Positions 8,900 through 17,129 of a stretch of DNA of 64,000 bases are shown piece by piece. The stretch is from positions 3,596,001 to 3,660,000 of the forward strand of contig LS483478.1 of the NCBI GenBank assembly GCA_900478215.1, read 5' to 3'. The notes beneath the pieces were generated by a model, which did no database searches, was not told the origin of the DNA, and worked only from the letters and a program-made list of their open reading frames with translations. Source of the DNA: Salmonella enterica subsp. houtenae serovar Houten. GTDB taxonomy: Bacteria > Pseudomonadota > Gammaproteobacteria > Enterobacterales > Enterobacteriaceae. The translations under genes were made by a program, and so were the position numbers. Every line of letters begins with the position of its first letter. The stretch's first letter is position 1.

Positions 8900-9625
8900 T
8901 TATTCAGCTTCTACGAAGCTTTCTTCCGCCTGGGAAGCCAGATCCTGAGAACGGCCTTCACGAACGGTTGCAGCGACAGCGCCCAGGTACAGGCTAACAG
9001 CACGGATTGCGTCATCGTTACCCGGGATAACGAAGTCAACGCCGTCCGGATCAGAGTTGGTATCAACGATAGCAAATACCGGAATACCCAGGTTGTTTGC
9101 TTCTTTGATAGCAATGTGCTCGTGGTCGGCATCGATAACGAACAGAGCGTCCGGCAGACCGCCCATGTCTTTGATACCGCCCAGGCTGTTTTCCAGTTTC
9201 TCAAGCTCACGAGTACGCATCAGCGCTTCTTTCTTGGTCAGCTTTTCGAAAGTACCGTCCTGAGACTGAATTTCCAGGTCTTTCAGACGTTTGATGGACT
9301 GACGAACGGTTTTCCAGTTAGTCAGCATACCGCCCAGCCAGCGATGGTTCACGAAGAACTGATCGCAGCTGTTAGCAGCTTCTTTCACCGCTTCGCTTGC
9401 AGCGCGTTTGGTACCAACGAAAAGGATTTTACCTTTACGAGCAGAGATCTTGTTCAGTTCAGCCAGAGCTTCGTTGAACATCGGTACGGTTTTCTCAAGG
9501 TTGATAATATGAACTTTGTTACGCGCGCCGAAGATGAACGGCTTCATTTTCGGGTTCCAGTAACGGGTCTGGTGACCAAAGTGAACACCAGCCTTGAGCA
9601 TATCGCGCATGGAAACAGTTGCCAT
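8900..9625 (-). CDS. rpsB: RpsB, 30S ribosomal protein S2
   Basis: S2 is a late-binding protein of the 30S subunit back and is needed for S1 binding. The 241-residue sequence opens MATVSMRDMLKAGVHFGHQT and has the conserved FGARNKVHIINLEKT stretch and the S2 signature near residues 40-55. AGAGG lies about ten bases upstream of the ATG. Expression is controlled by a structured 5' leader (9626-9791) and a promoter with a GC-rich discriminator (9798-9827). Confidence 0.98.
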   Translation of the reverse strand: MATVSMRDMLKAGVHFGHQTRYWNPKMKPFIFGARNKVHIINLEKTVPMFNEALAELNKISARKGKILFVGTKRAASEAVKEAANSCDQFFVNHRWLGGMLTNWKTVRQSIKRLKDLEIQSQDGTFEKLTKKEALMRTRELEKLENSLGGIKDMGGLPDALFVIDADHEHIAIKEANNLGIPVFAIVDTNSDPDGVDFVIPGNDDAIRAVSLYLGAVAATVREGRSQDLASQAEESFVEAE

Positions 9626-9791
9626 GATTTAAAACCTCTATAGATTAAGTTGGGGTTATGCCTCCACGTATCCCATATTACCGACCCCAAAGGGCACCCC
9701 GGAATATGTGCCGATACGTGTGTGTTGTTACACAAAGTGAGATTTATCGCTCCCGCCCATCTTGTGTATCAGAGAATGAAACGGAAGTCCG
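9626..9791 (-). promoter_or_regulatory. rpsB 5' leader (S2 autoregulatory region; t44/tff locus)
   Basis: This is the untranslated leader between the rpsB promoter and its ATG. On the minus strand it contains GGGGTGCCCTTTGGGGTC followed by a complementary AACCCC near 9656, which can form the nested pairing known for the gamma-proteobacterial rpsB leader. In E. coli this leader binds S2 and gives rise to the RNA called t44/tff. Structure is inferred by eye only. Confidence 0.65.
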
Positions 9792-9797
9792 GCGCGC

Positions 9798-9827
9798 TTT
9801 ATACCATAAATACGCCTTCGACACCAA
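9798..9827 (-). promoter_or_regulatory. rpsB promoter with GC-rich discriminator
   Basis: On the minus strand TTGGTG (9822-9827) and TATAAA (9798-9803) are 18 bases apart, followed immediately by GCGCGCC. A GC discriminator of this type is typical of stringently controlled ribosomal promoters. Confidence 0.65.
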
Positions 9828-9948
9828 TAATTGTTGGCACTCCATGCTGTAACTGATTCTCAATCTGGTAGTGGATGCTTCAGACTGTTAACATTGACGG
9901 CACATACACAATTATTGTCGAAATCATCGACCCTGATGGACAGAATTC

Positions 9949-10743
9949 ATGGCTATCTCAATCAAGACCCCTGAAGAAATCGAAAAGATGCGCGTCGCGG
10001 GCCGTCTGGCAGCCGAAGTGCTGGAAATGATCGAACCGTATATTAAGCCGGGCGTCACCACCGGCGAACTGGACCGTATCTGTAACGATTACATCGTTAA
10101 CGAGCAACACGCGATCTCCGCCTGCCTCGGCTATCACGGCTATCCGAAATCCGTCTGTATCTCTATTAATGAAGTGGTGTGCCACGGCATTCCGGATGAC
10201 GCCAAACATCTGAAAGATGGCGATATCGTCAACATCGACGTGACGGTCATCAAAGATGAATACCACGGCGACACCTCGAAAATGTTTATCGTCGGCAAAC
10301 CGACCATTCTGGGCGAGCGTCTGTGCCGCGTCACACAAGAGAGCCTGTATCTGGGCATCAAAATGGTGAAACCGGGCATCCGCCTGCGCACCATCGGCGC
10401 CGCCATTCAGAAATATGCCGAAGGCGAAGGTTTCTCCGTGGTACGTGAATACTGCGGACACGGTATTGGTCGCGGCTTCCATGAAGAACCGCAGGTGCTG
10501 CATTATGATGCGGATGACGGCGGCGTCGTGTTGCAACCAGGCATGACCTTTACCATTGAACCGATGCTGAACGCAGGGGACTACCGTATCCGCACCATGA
10601 AAGACGGCTGGACGGTGAAAACCAAAGACCGTAGCTTGTCTGCTCAGTACGAGCATACTATTGTGGTAACGGAAAACGGCTGTGAAATTCTGACGCTGCG
10701 TAAAGATGACACCATCCCGGCGGTCATTACGCACGACGCATAA
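9949..10743 (+). CDS. map: Map, type I methionine aminopeptidase
   Basis: Map removes the N-terminal methionine from nascent proteins. The 264-residue pita-bread fold is complete. The dimetal ligands are visible in NIDVTVIKDEYHGD (two Asp near residues 97 and 108), GHGIGRGFHEEP (His near 171), TIEPM (Glu near 204) and YEHTIVV (Glu near 235). The start ATGGCTATC matches the family. It is divergent from rpsB across 323 bp, and glnD follows on the same strand after a REP pair. Confidence 0.98.
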   Translation: MAISIKTPEEIEKMRVAGRLAAEVLEMIEPYIKPGVTTGELDRICNDYIVNEQHAISACLGYHGYPKSVCISINEVVCHGIPDDAKHLKDGDIVNIDVTVIKDEYHGDTSKMFIVGKPTILGERLCRVTQESLYLGIKMVKPGIRLRTIGAAIQKYAEGEGFSVVREYCGHGIGRGFHEEPQVLHYDADDGGVVLQPGMTFTIEPMLNAGDYRIRTMKDGWTVKTKDRSLSAQYEHTIVVTENGCEILTLRKDDTIPAVITHDA

Positions 10744-10750
10744 CTTTTTT

Positions 10751-10823
10751 GCCTGATGGCGCTGGCGCTTATCAGGCCTACAAATGGCACTATCCCGTAG
10801 GCCGGATAAGGCGCTCGCGCTAT
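10751..10823. repeat. REP pair (BIME-like) between map and glnD
   Basis: There are two REP palindromes: 10751-10781 (GCCTGATGGCG...TATCAGGCCTAC) and 10796-10823 (GTAGGCCGGATAAGGCG...). They are in opposite orientation, the usual arrangement of a short BIME. Confidence 0.85.
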
Positions 10824-10850
10824 CATCCTGCTTTTTAATGGGTGGCGCAT

Positions 10851-13523
10851 ATGAATACTCTTCCTGAACAGTACGCGAATACCGCACTCCCCACCCTCCC
10901 AGACCAGCCGCAAAACCCGGGCGTCTGGTCGCGCGCGGAACTGACCGTCGCCGGTATCAAAGCCCGCATCGACATCTTTCAACACTGGCTGGGTGAGGCA
11001 TTTGACAGCGGCATTTGCGCAGAACAGCTTATTGAAGCCCGTACCGAATTTATCGACCAGTTGTTGCAACGCCTGTGGATTGAGGCCGGTTTCGGTCAGA
11101 TTGCCGATCTGGCGCTGGTCGCCGTCGGCGGCTATGGACGCGGCGAACTGCATCCGCTTTCCGATATTGATCTGCTCATTTTAAGCCGCAAAAAGCTGCC
11201 CGATGAACAGGCGCAAAAGGTCGGCGAACTGCTGACCTTATTATGGGATGTCAAGCTGGATGTCGGGCATAGCGTACGTACGCTGGAAGAGTGTCTGCTG
11301 GAAGGCCTGTCTGATTTAACCGTTGCGACAAACCTCATCGAAACGCGCCTGCTGATCGGTGATGTCGCTCTGTTTCTGGCACTGCAAAAACATATTTTCA
11401 GCGAAGGCTTTTGGCCGTCCGACAAATTTTACGCCGCCAAAGTAGAAGAGCAGAACCAGCGCCACCAGCGCTATCACGGTACCAGCTATAATCTGGAACC
11501 GGATATCAAAAGCAGCCCCGGCGGTCTGCGCGATATCCACACGTTGCAGTGGGTCGCCCGACGTCACTTCGGCGCGACCTCGCTCGATGAGATGGTGGGA
11601 TTCGGCTTTTTAACCCCGGCTGAACGCGCGGAACTCAACGAGTGCCTGCATATCCTGTGGCGCATTCGTTTTGCGCTACATTTGGTGGTCAGCCGCTACG
11701 ATAACCGCCTGCTGTTCGACCGCCAGTTGAGCGTCGCTCAACGCCTTAACTACAGCGGCGAAGGCAACGATCCGGTTGAGCGGATGATGAAAGACTACTT
11801 CCGGGTTACGCGCCGGGTGAGCGAACTCAATCAGATGCTGCTTCAGCTATTTGACGAGGCGATTCTGGCGCTGCCTGCGGATGAAAAACCACGTCCTATC
11901 GACGATGAGTTTCAACTGCGCGGCACGCTCATTGATCTGCGTGACGACACGCTGTTTATCCGCGAACCGGAAGCAATCCTGCGGATGTTTTATATGATGG
12001 TGCGCAATAGCGCGATCACCGGCATCTACTCTACAACATTACGCCATTTGCGCCACGCCCGCCGCCATCTGAGCCAACCGCTATGCTACATCCCGGAGGC
12101 ACGCACGCTGTTTCTCAGTATGCTGCGCCATCCCGGCGCGGTCAGCCGCGGCCTGCTGCCTATGCATCGCCACAGCGTACTGTGGGCTTATATGCCGCAG
12201 TGGTCGCACATCGTCGGACAAATGCAGTTTGATCTGTTCCACGCATACACGGTGGATGAACACACCATCCGCCTGATGCTAAAGCTGGAGAGCTTTGCGA
12301 AAGAGGAGACGCGCCAGCGCCATCCGCTATGCGTCGATCTCTGGCCGCGGCTTCCCCATCCGGAACTGATCCTGATCGCCGCGCTGTTCCACGATATTGC
12401 AAAAGGACGCGGCGGCGACCATTCGGTACTGGGCGCGCAGGATGTACTCACCTTCGCCGAACTGCACGGTTTGAACTCACGCGAAACGCAACTGGTCGCC
12501 TGGCTGGTGCGCCAGCACCTGCTGATGTCGATCACCGCCCAGCGCCGCGACATCCAGGACCCGGAAGTCATCAAGCAGTTTGCCGAAGAGGTGCAAACCG
12601 AAACACGGCTGCGCTTTCTGGTCTGCCTGACCGTCGCGGACATATGCGCGACTAACGAAACCTTGTGGAATAGCTGGAAACAGAGCCTGCTACGCGAGCT
12701 GTACTTCGCCACTGAAAAACAGCTCAGGCGCGGCATGCAAAATACGCCGGATATGCGTGAGCGCGTGCGTCACCATCAGCTTCAGGCGCTGGCGCTGTTG
12801 CGAATGGATAATATTGATGAAGCCGCGCTGCACAAAATCTGGACCCGCTGCCGCGCTAACTATTTTGTTCGTCATAGTCCAAATCAGCTCGCCTGGCACG
12901 CACGCCATTTATTGCAGCACGATCTGCGCCAACCGTTAGTGCTACTCAGTCCGCAGGCCACGCGCGGCGGAACCGAAATTTTTATCTGGAGTCCGGACAG
13001 GCCCTATCTGTTTGCCGCCGTCTGCGCCGAGCTGGACAGGCGTAATTTAAGCGTCCATGACGCGCAGATCTTTACCACTCGCGACGGCATGGCAATGGAT
13101 ACGTTTATCGTTCTGGAACCAGACGGCAGCCCGCTGGCGGCGGATCGCCATGAAGTTATTCGCACCGGTCTTGAACAGACCATTACGCAGCGTAGCTGGC
13201 AGCCGCCGCAGCCGCGTCGGCAACCGGCAAAGTTACGGCACTTTACGGTCGAAACGGAAGTCAATTTTCTGCCCACCCATACCGACAGAAAATCATTCAT
13301 GGAATTGATCGCGCTCGATCAACCTGGTCTGCTGGCCAGGGTCGGACAAATTTTTGCCGATCTGGGAATTTCGCTTCATGGCGCCCGAATTACAACCATT
13401 GGTGAACGAGTAGAAGATTTATTCATAATCGCCACAGCGGATCGGCGCGCGCTTAATAATGTGCTGCAACTTGAGGTGCAACAACGGTTGACAGCGGCCC
13501 TCAATCCAAACGATAAAGGGTAG
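10851..13523 (+). CDS. glnD: GlnD, bifunctional PII uridylyltransferase/uridylyl-removing enzyme
   Basis: GlnD is the glutamine sensor of nitrogen control: it adds UMP to PII proteins (GlnB, GlnK) when glutamine is low and removes it when high. The 890 residues show, in order, a nucleotidyltransferase domain (GGYGRGELHPLSDIDLL near residue 90), a linker, an HD hydrolase domain (LFHDIAKGRGGDHS near residue 510) and two C-terminal ACT domains (about residues 705-880) that bind glutamine. The start is the ATG of MNTLPEQY; a GTG three codons upstream is in frame but adds no conserved sequence. dapD follows 29 bp later. Confidence 0.98.
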   Translation: MNTLPEQYANTALPTLPDQPQNPGVWSRAELTVAGIKARIDIFQHWLGEAFDSGICAEQLIEARTEFIDQLLQRLWIEAGFGQIADLALVAVGGYGRGELHPLSDIDLLILSRKKLPDEQAQKVGELLTLLWDVKLDVGHSVRTLEECLLEGLSDLTVATNLIETRLLIGDVALFLALQKHIFSEGFWPSDKFYAAKVEEQNQRHQRYHGTSYNLEPDIKSSPGGLRDIHTLQWVARRHFGATSLDEMVGFGFLTPAERAELNECLHILWRIRFALHLVVSRYDNRLLFDRQLSVAQRLNYSGEGNDPVERMMKDYFRVTRRVSELNQMLLQLFDEAILALPADEKPRPIDDEFQLRGTLIDLRDDTLFIREPEAILRMFYMMVRNSAITGIYSTTLRHLRHARRHLSQPLCYIPEARTLFLSMLRHPGAVSRGLLPMHRHSVLWAYMPQWSHIVGQMQFDLFHAYTVDEHTIRLMLKLESFAKEETRQRHPLCVDLWPRLPHPELILIAALFHDIAKGRGGDHSVLGAQDVLTFAELHGLNSRETQLVAWLVRQHLLMSITAQRRDIQDPEVIKQFAEEVQTETRLRFLVCLTVADICATNETLWNSWKQSLLRELYFATEKQLRRGMQNTPDMRERVRHHQLQALALLRMDNIDEAALHKIWTRCRANYFVRHSPNQLAWHARHLLQHDLRQPLVLLSPQATRGGTEIFIWSPDRPYLFAAVCAELDRRNLSVHDAQIFTTRDGMAMDTFIVLEPDGSPLAADRHEVIRTGLEQTITQRSWQPPQPRRQPAKLRHFTVETEVNFLPTHTDRKSFMELIALDQPGLLARVGQIFADLGISLHGARITTIGERVEDLFIIATADRRALNNVLQLEVQQRLTAALNPNDKG

Positions 13524-13552
13524 TGTGTTTATTTATATGAAAGAGTTTAACA

Positions 13553-14377
13553 ATGCAGCAGTTACAGAACGTTATTGAGACCGCTTTTGAGCGCCGCGCC
13601 GATATTACGCCGGCTAATGTAGATACCGTGACCCGAGAGGCGGTAAACCAGGTCATTTCTCTACTTGATTCCGGCGCGCTGCGTGTCGCAGAAAAAATCG
13701 ACGGTCAGTGGGCCACTCACCAGTGGTTGAAGAAAGCGGTTCTGCTCTCTTTCCGGATTAACGATAACCAGGTTATCGACGGTGCGGAAAGCCGCTACTT
13801 CGATAAAGTCCCGATGAAATTCGCTGACTACGACGACGCGCGTTTTCAGAAAGAAGGCTTCCGCGTCGTTCCGCCTGCGGCCGTTCGTCAGGGCGCATTT
13901 ATCGCCCGCAACACTGTGCTGATGCCGTCTTACGTTAACATCGGCGCTTACGTTGACGAAGGCACCATGGTTGACACTTGGGCGACCGTGGGTTCCTGCG
14001 CGCAGATCGGTAAAAACGTTCACCTTTCCGGCGGCGTGGGTATCGGCGGCGTACTGGAGCCGCTGCAGGCTAACCCGACCATCATTGAAGACAACTGCTT
14101 TATCGGCGCGCGTTCTGAAGTCGTGGAAGGCGTAATTGTCGAAGAAGGTTCCGTCATTTCTATGGGCGTATACCTCGGCCAGAGCACCAAAATCTACGAT
14201 CGCGAAACCGGTGAAGTTCACTATGGCCGCGTACCGGCGGGCTCCGTGGTCGTTTCCGGCAACCTGCCGTCAAAAGACGGTAAGTACAGTCTGTACTGCG
14301 CGGTGATCGTGAAAAAAGTCGACGCCAAAACGCGTGGTAAAGTGGGCATTAACGAATTATTGCGCACTATTGATTAA
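13553..14377 (+). CDS. dapD: DapD, tetrahydrodipicolinate N-succinyltransferase
   Basis: DapD transfers succinyl from succinyl-CoA to tetrahydrodipicolinate in lysine and meso-diaminopimelate synthesis. The 274-residue protein has an N-terminal helical domain and a left-handed parallel beta-helix built of hexapeptide repeats (about residues 105-230, for example VGSCAQIGKNVHLSGGVGIG), followed by the C-terminal VVSGNLPSKDGKYSLYCAVI. Length and start match the family exactly. It follows glnD and precedes a hairpin terminator. Confidence 0.98.
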   Translation: MQQLQNVIETAFERRADITPANVDTVTREAVNQVISLLDSGALRVAEKIDGQWATHQWLKKAVLLSFRINDNQVIDGAESRYFDKVPMKFADYDDARFQKEGFRVVPPAAVRQGAFIARNTVLMPSYVNIGAYVDEGTMVDTWATVGSCAQIGKNVHLSGGVGIGGVLEPLQANPTIIEDNCFIGARSEVVEGVIVEEGSVISMGVYLGQSTKIYDRETGEVHYGRVPAGSVVVSGNLPSKDGKYSLYCAVIVKKVDAKTRGKVGINELLRTID

Positions 14378-14389
14378 GCGAGCGAAAAG

Positions 14390-14411
14390 CGGGGGCGACA
14401 GCCCCCCTTTG
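14390..14411 (+). terminator. Terminator of dapD
   Basis: A 6-bp stem GGGGGC/GCCCCC with loop GACA (14391-14406) is followed by CTTTG. The T-run is short. It lies between the convergent dapD and MHS-transporter ends and could serve both. Confidence 0.6.
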
Positions 14412-14413
14412 CA

Positions 14414-15715
14414 TTACGGCGAATGCGGTAAAACGGTTTCCGGCGCAATCTTTGCCGCAAACGCCGAAGCCAGCGCAGTCAAAACGACATAACCAGCAAC
14501 TAAAGTCCAACTGTTATCATAGACTGCGCTTAACGCTTTAGCGATAAACGGCGTGAATCCCCCTGCCACAACCGCCCCCAACTGCGCGCCAATTGATGAA
14601 CCGCTGTAGCGTACAGGCGGATGAAACAGTCCGGCGAAAAAAGAGGGTTGTACGGCATTCAGTGAATTATGACCAATGTTAATCAGCAAAACGTAGCCCA
14701 CTATCATCAGTATTAGCGAACGGCTTTCCAGCAGCCAGAAAAAGGGAAAAGCCATTGCCGCTACAAAAAGCGCGCCGAAAATATACACCTGACGGCAACC
14801 ACGCCGATCCGACACGATGCCAAATAGCATGTGCATGGGATACGCCAGCAGACAGGTAAACATTACAATGTACAGAATAGTCGGGCTGGCAATCCCAAGC
14901 TGTGTCGTCGCCCAGGAAACCGCGAAGACGGTGGCAAGAAAAAAGGGAACGCTTTCAGCAAAACGTAGAAGCATAATCAGCAAAATACTGCGCCATTGTT
15001 CTCGTACTACTTTGACCACCGGCCTTTCTTCTCTTTGCTGCATATGATTAATGGCCTGCTGCTTTTTAAACGCACGGAAGACAGGCGTTTCATCCAGACG
15101 ATGACGCATATATAATCCAGGCAACACTAAAAGCGCACTGAGCAGAAAAGGAATACGCCATCCCCACAGTAACAACGCCTCCTTCGGTAATTGGGTCACG
15201 AATATAAATACGCCTGTCGCCAATAATTGTCCCGTGAGTCCTCCTGTTTGCGATAGCGCGCTTAACCGCCCCCGGTGCTTTCCAGCAGCATATTCCACAA
15301 CCATTAACATGGCGCCTCCCCATTCGCCTCCAACCAGAAATCCCTGCAGGAAACGCAGAATAACCAGTAAAGCAGGCGCCAGCGCGCCAATACTGGCGTA
15401 AGAAGGCAGGCAACCGATGAGAAACGTTACCGCGCCCATCCCCCCTAGCGTGATTAATAACGTATTTTTACGCCCAAGCGTATCTCCCCTGTTGCCAAAA
15501 AATAGCGCGCCCAGTGGCCGGGAAATAAATCCCACGCCGAAACTGGCAAAAGAAGATAACGTTGCAGTAAATGGGCTGGCGCCAGGGAAAAAAAGCGGGC
15601 CAAATACCAGCGCGCTTGCCAGGCCGTATAATAGAAAATCATAATATTCAATGGAGTTTCCTATCCAGGCGGAAATCACCACCCGGCGAATAGTGGCATT
15701 ATACGTTCCGGACAT
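14414..15715 (-). CDS. MFS transporter, metabolite:H+ symporter (MHS) family
   Basis: This predicted inner-membrane proton symporter has 433 residues and about 12 membrane helices. MHS signatures are clear: WIGNSIEYYDFLLYG in helix 1, the loop GNRGDTLGRKNTLL after helix 2, and RFLQGFLVGGEWGGA near residue 120. Relatives carry small organic acids such as shikimate, citrate, alpha-ketoglutarate or proline betaine; the substrate here cannot be read from sequence. It stands alone between dapD and yaeH, where E. coli has yaeI. The frame is intact, and I saw no clear base-composition break. It is convergent with dapD and divergent from yaeH. Confidence 0.85.
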   Translation of the reverse strand: MSGTYNATIRRVVISAWIGNSIEYYDFLLYGLASALVFGPLFFPGASPFTATLSSFASFGVGFISRPLGALFFGNRGDTLGRKNTLLITLGGMGAVTFLIGCLPSYASIGALAPALLVILRFLQGFLVGGEWGGAMLMVVEYAAGKHRGRLSALSQTGGLTGQLLATGVFIFVTQLPKEALLLWGWRIPFLLSALLVLPGLYMRHRLDETPVFRAFKKQQAINHMQQREERPVVKVVREQWRSILLIMLLRFAESVPFFLATVFAVSWATTQLGIASPTILYIVMFTCLLAYPMHMLFGIVSDRRGCRQVYIFGALFVAAMAFPFFWLLESRSLILMIVGYVLLINIGHNSLNAVQPSFFAGLFHPPVRYSGSSIGAQLGAVVAGGFTPFIAKALSAVYDNSWTLVAGYVVLTALASAFAAKIAPETVLPHSP

Positions 15716-15961
15716 AGACTCCGCCTCTCAAGGTTATCGATTACTGCCTCCGGTCAATTTCCCACACTGACCTCAAACGCTTTCTCTATAAACGGAATAT
15801 CGCGTTGAATTACTTAAGCTATCAATAACCGCCGCCCTTTTACTCATTACGTTGCCGAGACGTCTTCTGCGATCAACCGCGCTTTTTTTGTATCCATTGG
15901 TGGCGAAAAACCAACTTTTCGTTAATTATTCAAAAGTTATAGTGTGATGAAGGATACCGCT

Positions 15962-16348
15962 ATGTATGACAATCTAAAAAGTCTGGGCATTACCAATCCT
16001 GAGGAAATCGATCGTTACAGCCTGCGGCAAGAAGCCAACAACGATATCCTGAAAATCTATTTTCAAAAGGATAGAGGTGAATTCTTTGCTAAAAGCGTGA
16101 AGTTTAAGTATCCACGCCAGCGTAAAACGGTGGTGGCCGATGGCATCGGTCAGGGTTATAAAGAAGTACAGGAGATTAGCCCTAACCTACGCTATGTAAT
16201 TGACGAGCTGGACCAAATCTGCCATCGCGATCGCTCAGAACTCGATCTCAAACGTAAGATTCTTGACGATTTGCGCCATCTGGAAAGCGTAGTCGCGAAT
16301 AAGATCAGTGAAATCGAATCGGATCTGGAAAAACTGACCCGCAAGTAA
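15962..16348 (+). CDS. yaeH: YaeH, UPF0325 family protein
   Basis: This is a small conserved enterobacterial protein of unknown function. It has 128 residues, is charged, and has no signal peptide or membrane segment. The C-terminal part (DLKRKILDDLRHLESVV onward) is strongly helical and may form a coiled coil. The start MYDNLKSLG is chosen over an ATG six codons upstream because the family begins there. It lies between the MHS transporter (divergent) and the cdaR remnant (convergent). Confidence 0.9.
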   Translation: MYDNLKSLGITNPEEIDRYSLRQEANNDILKIYFQKDRGEFFAKSVKFKYPRQRKTVVADGIGQGYKEVQEISPNLRYVIDELDQICHRDRSELDLKRKILDDLRHLESVVANKISEIESDLEKLTRK

Positions 16349-16362
16349 CCCCCAGGTTGTTC

Positions 16363-16392
16363 GTGCCGGGTGGCGGTTTCGCCTTACCCGGC
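16363..16392. repeat. REP palindrome between yaeH and cdaR remnant
   Basis: GCCGGGTGGCGGTTTCGCC pairs with TACCCGGC: one REP unit in the convergent intergenic space, able to act as a transcript end. Confidence 0.8.
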
Positions 16393-16410
16393 TAACAAAA
16401 TCAATATGAT

Positions 16411-16982
16411 CTAACGTTGTTCATCAAGCTGCAGCGCCAGCTCATTGACCTGCCAGCCGCCACGCAGGCTATTTAACAGAGCTGGTAGCATCAAATTCTG
16501 ATAAAAATAGCTGCAGCCCTCTGGCATCCGTTGCTTACCGACCAGCATCGTGGTGCGATCCATACGGTATGAGCGCGCAATACTGCCCAGCCCGGCAAAG
16601 TAGTTACCCAACGCTACGCTAAAACGTAACTGCCCGTTCTTTTTCATATGGGCGATCAATTGCTCAACGCGCTTACGATGATCTTCGGCATCCCAACGAC
16701 CAAACGGGCGTAATACCGGCTTGAATACCACTATTTCGGTGAGAAAAACATTGGCTATCAGGTTGTTATGTTTCGGAGTGGCAAGCATATTCTGCAACTG
16801 CCGCAGTTCTGCCATTGCGCTGCCAACTTCTACCAAGCCACCACACGCGGTTGGTTCAGATCGATCCCCAAACGCTGTGCCCATTCCACCAGCGCCAGCG
16901 TATTTTCTTCGGCCTGAATCAAATTCATCACCAGCTCTCAGACGGCTATCCTGCGCCATTTTGGTAACAAGATACCAGCCAT
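16411..16982 (-). pseudogene. cdaR: cdaR remnant, carbohydrate diacid regulator
   Basis: CdaR activates the D-glucarate/D-galactarate (gud/gar) genes in E. coli, where it has about 385 residues. Only fragments survive. From 16982 the ATG and next codons resemble the CdaR N terminus but have lost four bases. The text then jumps from KMAQD to the mid-protein SRLR, apparently joining two AQD-encoding repeats and deleting about 110 codons. Further short losses break the frame after SRLR and again near 16829. The longest open part (16411-16959) keeps FGRWDAEDHRKRVEQLIAHM and YFYQNLMLPALLNSLRGGW. NELA is then fused straight to the last residues LQLDEQR, deleting the C-terminal helix-turn-helix. It cannot make a functional regulator. 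It lies downstream of degP on the same strand, as in E. coli. Confidence 0.9.
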
Positions 16983-17097
16983 AAACGCCTCCTGTGAGCA
17001 GAGTAGAGCATAAGGAAGACGGCAGGTCTCAACATTGAACAAATGCACAAAACGGTGCGAAGAAGTATGGCGTTGTGGGGGGCACAGAAAAGTGTTG

Positions 17098-17120
17098 CCC
17101 CCTTCCATGGTGGAAGGGGG
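17098..17120 (-). terminator. Terminator-like hairpin after degP
   Basis: A perfect 9-bp stem CCCCCTTCC/GGAAGGGGG with a 5-base loop lies just past degP. On the minus strand it is followed by CAACACTTTTC, so the T-run is offset and weak. Confidence 0.6.
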
Positions 17121-17129
17121 ACAAGGTCA

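Noticed and set aside
9958..10887. Long ORF (309 codons) antisense to map
   Set aside because: It mirrors the codon usage of map on the other strand, has no ribosome-binding site or recognisable domain, and map is certain.
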